DNA from: Bacteroidota bacterium
GTDB taxonomy: Bacteria; Bacteroidota; Ignavibacteria; UBA10030; UBA8401
Direction: 5' to 3'
DNA: 64,000 nucleotides
Assembly: GCA_041658205.1 (NCBI GenBank)
Contig: JBBAAO010000001.1
Coordinates: 434,001-498,000, forward strand
Positions 61,661-64,000 of this stretch are shown here, piece after piece (the first letter of the stretch is position 1; each line of letters opens with the position of its first letter). The notes under the pieces are model-generated. The model was not told the origin of the DNA and ran no database searches. It saw only the letters and a program-made list of their open reading frames with translations. The position numbers and the translations under genes are program-made.

Positions 61661-61885
61661 ATGAGTATATTCACAAAAAAAACTCCAAAGTCCGCACCTC
61701 TTTTAATTATAAAAAAGAATGCCGATGACGGCAATGTAAAAGAATTCAGATCTTTTGAGGAAGCAATCGCTGATCTGGAGCATGATCCGAATGTTTCTGC
61801 TGAAAAAATAGAAAAGTTACGAGCGTCATTAAAAAATTTGAAGAACAAAACTTCAATTAAAATCAGGAATGGTGAAATACTTTGA
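61661..61885 (+). CDS. Small protein of unknown function
   Basis: A 74-residue, Lys/Glu-rich, probably cytoplasmic protein: MSIFTKKTPKSAPLL, then IKKNADDGNVKEFRSFEEA and a helical stretch (EKIEKLRASLKNLKNK). No signal peptide, membrane segment or known motif. The coding character is plausible (balanced codon use, helical charge pattern), but no good ribosome site precedes ATG 61661. It lies 44 nt upstream of the surface-protein gene. I do not recognise it. Confidence 0.5.
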   Translation: MSIFTKKTPKSAPLLIIKKNADDGNVKEFRSFEEAIADLEHDPNVSAEKIEKLRASLKNLKNKTSIKIRNGEIL

Positions 61886-61929
61886 AGAAGCAAACAAGAA
61901 ACAACCACATAGACAATAGAGGAACCAAG

Positions 61930-64000
61930 ATGAAACTAACAGTACTCTTTATCAATTATTTGTTCCTGAGTTCGTCCTTTTTATTTGCGCAGGATGGAAC
62001 GTTAGACTCCGGATTTGGCACTGGCGGAATAGTAACAACCTTCATCAATAATGCCACAGGAGCGGGAAGCGTTGTCATCCAACCCGATGGAAAGATTATA
62101 GTCGCGGGATATTGTCATAACGGTAGTTATGATGTCTTTGCAGTTGTTCGATACAACGTCAATGGATCGTTGGACAATAGTTTTGGTCCGGATCTGACTG
62201 GGATAGTAAAGACTTCGATAGGGCCGGCCAACGCGTATGCGTCCAGCGTCACCATCCAATCCGATGGAAACATTGTTGTTGCCGGACATGCATTGGGTTA
62301 CGCTGGTACCAATGGAGATATTGCAGTCGTTCGATATACCAGCACCGGGGCATTGGACAACACATTTGGAACTGGTGGAATAGTGATGACTGCGGTCGGT
62401 CCAGTAGATGATATTGCAAACTGCGTCGCCATCCAGTCCGATGGAAAAATTATAGTTGCGGGATCCGCTCAAATGAGTGCTGAGCATAATTCATATGATT
62501 TCGCTGTGGTTCGCTATAACGGCGACGGAACGCTGGACGGTGGATTTGGTGCCGGCGGAAAAGTAACGACCGCGATCGGTTTAAACAACGAAGTTGCAAA
62601 CAGTCTCGCCATCCAATCCGACGGACAGATTGTTGTCGTGGGAACGGTTCAAAACGCCAGTTCTACATCCAATGATATGGCGATCGTTCGTTATAACAGT
62701 GATGGAACATTGGACTTGGGATTTGGTACTGGCGGAAAAGTAACGACCGCGATCCCTTCAGCCGGCTCCTCTGCCTCCAGCGTTGCAGTTCAATTAAATG
62801 CAAAGATTGTTGTTGCAGGCGGCAGCGGCAGCGGTTATGCCGTCGTCCGCTATAACAGCGACGGAACATTGGACGGCACATTTGGTACCGGCGGAATAGC
62901 AACGACTGCTGTTGGTGAAGGAGGCAGTGGAGGCAGTATTGCCCTCCAACTGGATGGAAAGATCGTTGTTGCGGGGTCTGCTGTTAGCGGCAGCCATAAT
63001 AATTTTGCGGTAGTTCGCTATAACAGCAATGGAACATTGGATACCGGATTTGATACTGATGGAATAGTAACGACCGCGATCGAAGCAATCGGCTCCTTTG
63101 CATCCAGTGTCGCTCTGCAATCCGATGGAAAGATTGTTGCTGCCGGTACCACCATCCATAGCGGTGGTGTGAGTATGGCGGTAGTTCGTTATAACGGTTC
63201 TTCGGGCCCTCTTCCGACAGAATTAGTACGATGGAGAATGCAAATCAGTGCTTCTATTTCATCGTATCAAGACAACGAGAATTTTGCCGGAGTCTCTGAT
63301 ATTGCTACCGATGGACAGGATGCATCATTTGATATACCGGAACCGCCGGCATCTCCGGGAAATTATGTCTCCCTCTATTTCCCTCATGCAGAATGGCACT
63401 CAAATACCGGCGATAATTTTGCCGACGATATAAAACTGAATACTGCTCTTGCCGATACTGTAAAGCGATGGTATTTCCAGGTCACATCCAATGTCCTCAA
63501 TGATACAGTGACACTTACATTTATGAACGATAGAATTCCATCAGCATTTGGAAAATATTTCACCGACTTGAATACGGGAAAACGAATAAATCTCAAAAAT
63601 ACTTCTTCGTACAAATATTATAACACGTCTGCAATTGCACGATCGTTTATGCTGATTATTGGAGACAGCACCGCTCCATCATTAGCGCTTACAACACCAA
63701 ACGGCAGCAACATCTGGCGAAGCGGAACAAGTAAAAATATTTCGTGGTTAACAAGCGATGAAACTGGAATTGATACAATTTTCGTGTATTCATCGTCAGA
63801 TGCTGGAGCGTCATATTCATTATCAATGTCATTAGGTTTTGCGCAATCATACAATTGGAATGTTCCAAGCGAATATCTGAATAATAATTATTCTATAAAG
63901 ATCATTGCCCGGGATTCGCTTGGCAATACATCAACCGTAAGATCAGCAAAAACATTTACCGTTGTTGGAGACAGTCTTGCGACTACAAATTCCCCCGGTT
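61930..64000 (+). CDS. Delta-60-repeat surface protein, 3' end outside window
   Basis: The frame from ATG 61930 stays open to the window edge (690 codons seen). A signal peptide (MKLTVLFINYLFLSSSFLFAQ) is followed by seven delta-60 repeats (about residues 22-417), each with the pattern DGTLDxxFGTGGxV..., VAIQSDGKIVVAG and AVVRYN. They form a beta-propeller-like fold of unknown function. A following domain (about 425-575) carries SLYFPHAEWHSNTGDNFADDIK and LTFMNDRIPSAFGKYFTDL, and resembles the DUF/Ig-like segments before T9SS domains. An Ig-like module begins at about 577 (APSLALTTPNGSNIWRSGTS). A T9SS sorting domain is expected beyond the window but not seen. Minus-strand frames across the repeats are shadows. 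Confidence 0.92.
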   Translation, partial: MKLTVLFINYLFLSSSFLFAQDGTLDSGFGTGGIVTTFINNATGAGSVVIQPDGKIIVAGYCHNGSYDVFAVVRYNVNGSLDNSFGPDLTGIVKTSIGPANAYASSVTIQSDGNIVVAGHALGYAGTNGDIAVVRYTSTGALDNTFGTGGIVMTAVGPVDDIANCVAIQSDGKIIVAGSAQMSAEHNSYDFAVVRYNGDGTLDGGFGAGGKVTTAIGLNNEVANSLAIQSDGQIVVVGTVQNASSTSNDMAIVRYNSDGTLDLGFGTGGKVTTAIPSAGSSASSVAVQLNAKIVVAGGSGSGYAVVRYNSDGTLDGTFGTGGIATTAVGEGGSGGSIALQLDGKIVVAGSAVSGSHNNFAVVRYNSNGTLDTGFDTDGIVTTAIEAIGSFASSVALQSDGKIVAAGTTIHSGGVSMAVVRYNGSSGPLPTELVRWRMQISASISSYQDNENFAGVSDIATDGQDASFDIPEPPASPGNYVSLYFPHAEWHSNTGDNFADDIKLNTALADTVKRWYFQVTSNVLNDTVTLTFMNDRIPSAFGKYFTDLNTGKRINLKNTSSYKYYNTSAIARSFMLIIGDSTAPSLALTTPNGSNIWRSGTSKNISWLTSDETGIDTIFVYSSSDAGASYSLSMSLGFAQSYNWNVPSEYLNNNYSIKIIARDSLGNTSTVRSAKTFTVVGDSLATTNSPG

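Noticed and set aside
62002..62487. 161-codon minus-strand frame with a repeating SIGLDGDA-like pattern
   Set aside because: It is the reverse reading of delta-60 repeats; the pattern mirrors the repeat in the plus strand.

Overview
The window looks like chromosome from a member of the Bacteroidota/Chlorobiota branch, most likely an Ignavibacteria-type bacterium. This is inferred from three large exported proteins (13116-21509, 34071-35282, 47043-50621) that end in a type IX secretion C-terminal sorting domain with the QNYPNPFNP-type motif. Further hints are the two propeller-type sensor kinases, a sigma-54 activator and the moderate, rather A+T-rich base composition. I saw no rRNA, tRNA, CRISPR array, integrase or transposase gene. 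The only mobile-looking DNA is small non-coding repeats.

Layout. (1) 1-23.2 kb is a cell-envelope and surface region: a 5'-truncated beta-barrel-like protein, a DUF6175-like protein, two LPP20-type proteins (one with DUF4384), a propeller histidine kinase with its NarL-type regulator, an orphan LuxR-type helix-turn-helix protein, an exported caspase/PEGA protein, a cohesin-domain lipoprotein, a beta-helix protein and a 2797-residue T9SS protein with FG-GAP, IPT/TIG, FN3, LamG and dockerin-like modules. (2) 23.4-26.7 kb is a sulfur/persulfide group: a CoA-disulfide-reductase-like flavoprotein with a rhodanese tail lacking its cysteine, a stand-alone rhodanese, an exported thioredoxin-fold protein and a small YgaP-like membrane protein. 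(3) 26.7-32.6 kb is an NtrC-type two-component locus. The activator gene is followed by a 34-bp satellite, a near-consensus sigma-54 promoter, two small exported proteins with calcium-loop-like motifs, a beta-barrel-like protein and the partner kinase. (4) 32.6-35.3 kb holds an exported Gfo/Idh/MocA oxidoreductase and a small T9SS propeller protein.

(5) 35.9-46.9 kb is one tightly packed operon for the whole C5 haem pathway: hemX/ccsA-like, hemA, hemC, hemD, hemE, hemN, hemH, hemG/hemY, hemB and hemL, with gaps of 1-7 nt or short overlaps. (6) 47.0-56.0 kb is a glycan-use group on the minus strand (a T9SS GH31, then GH3 and GH30), interrupted by a plus-strand L-2-hydroxyglutarate oxidase. (7) 56.1-61.3 kb has a Fis-like HTH fragment, a structured repeat, and a LytTR regulator overlapping a propeller/LytS-type kinase. 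(8) 61.6-64.0 kb has a small unknown protein and a delta-60-repeat surface protein that runs off the window.

The most interesting non-genic signals are: (a) a 28-nt hairpin motif with a conserved 18-nt loop in front of both the 34071 and 57510 genes; (b) a 333/441-bp repeat pair (25073 and 56532) with nested inverted repeats and hairpin-shaped inserts; (c) the sigma-54 promoter at 28447 with the satellite array upstream; (d) small GTCATT...AATGAC elements. All functional statements are by recognition of sequence motifs only; no search was run.
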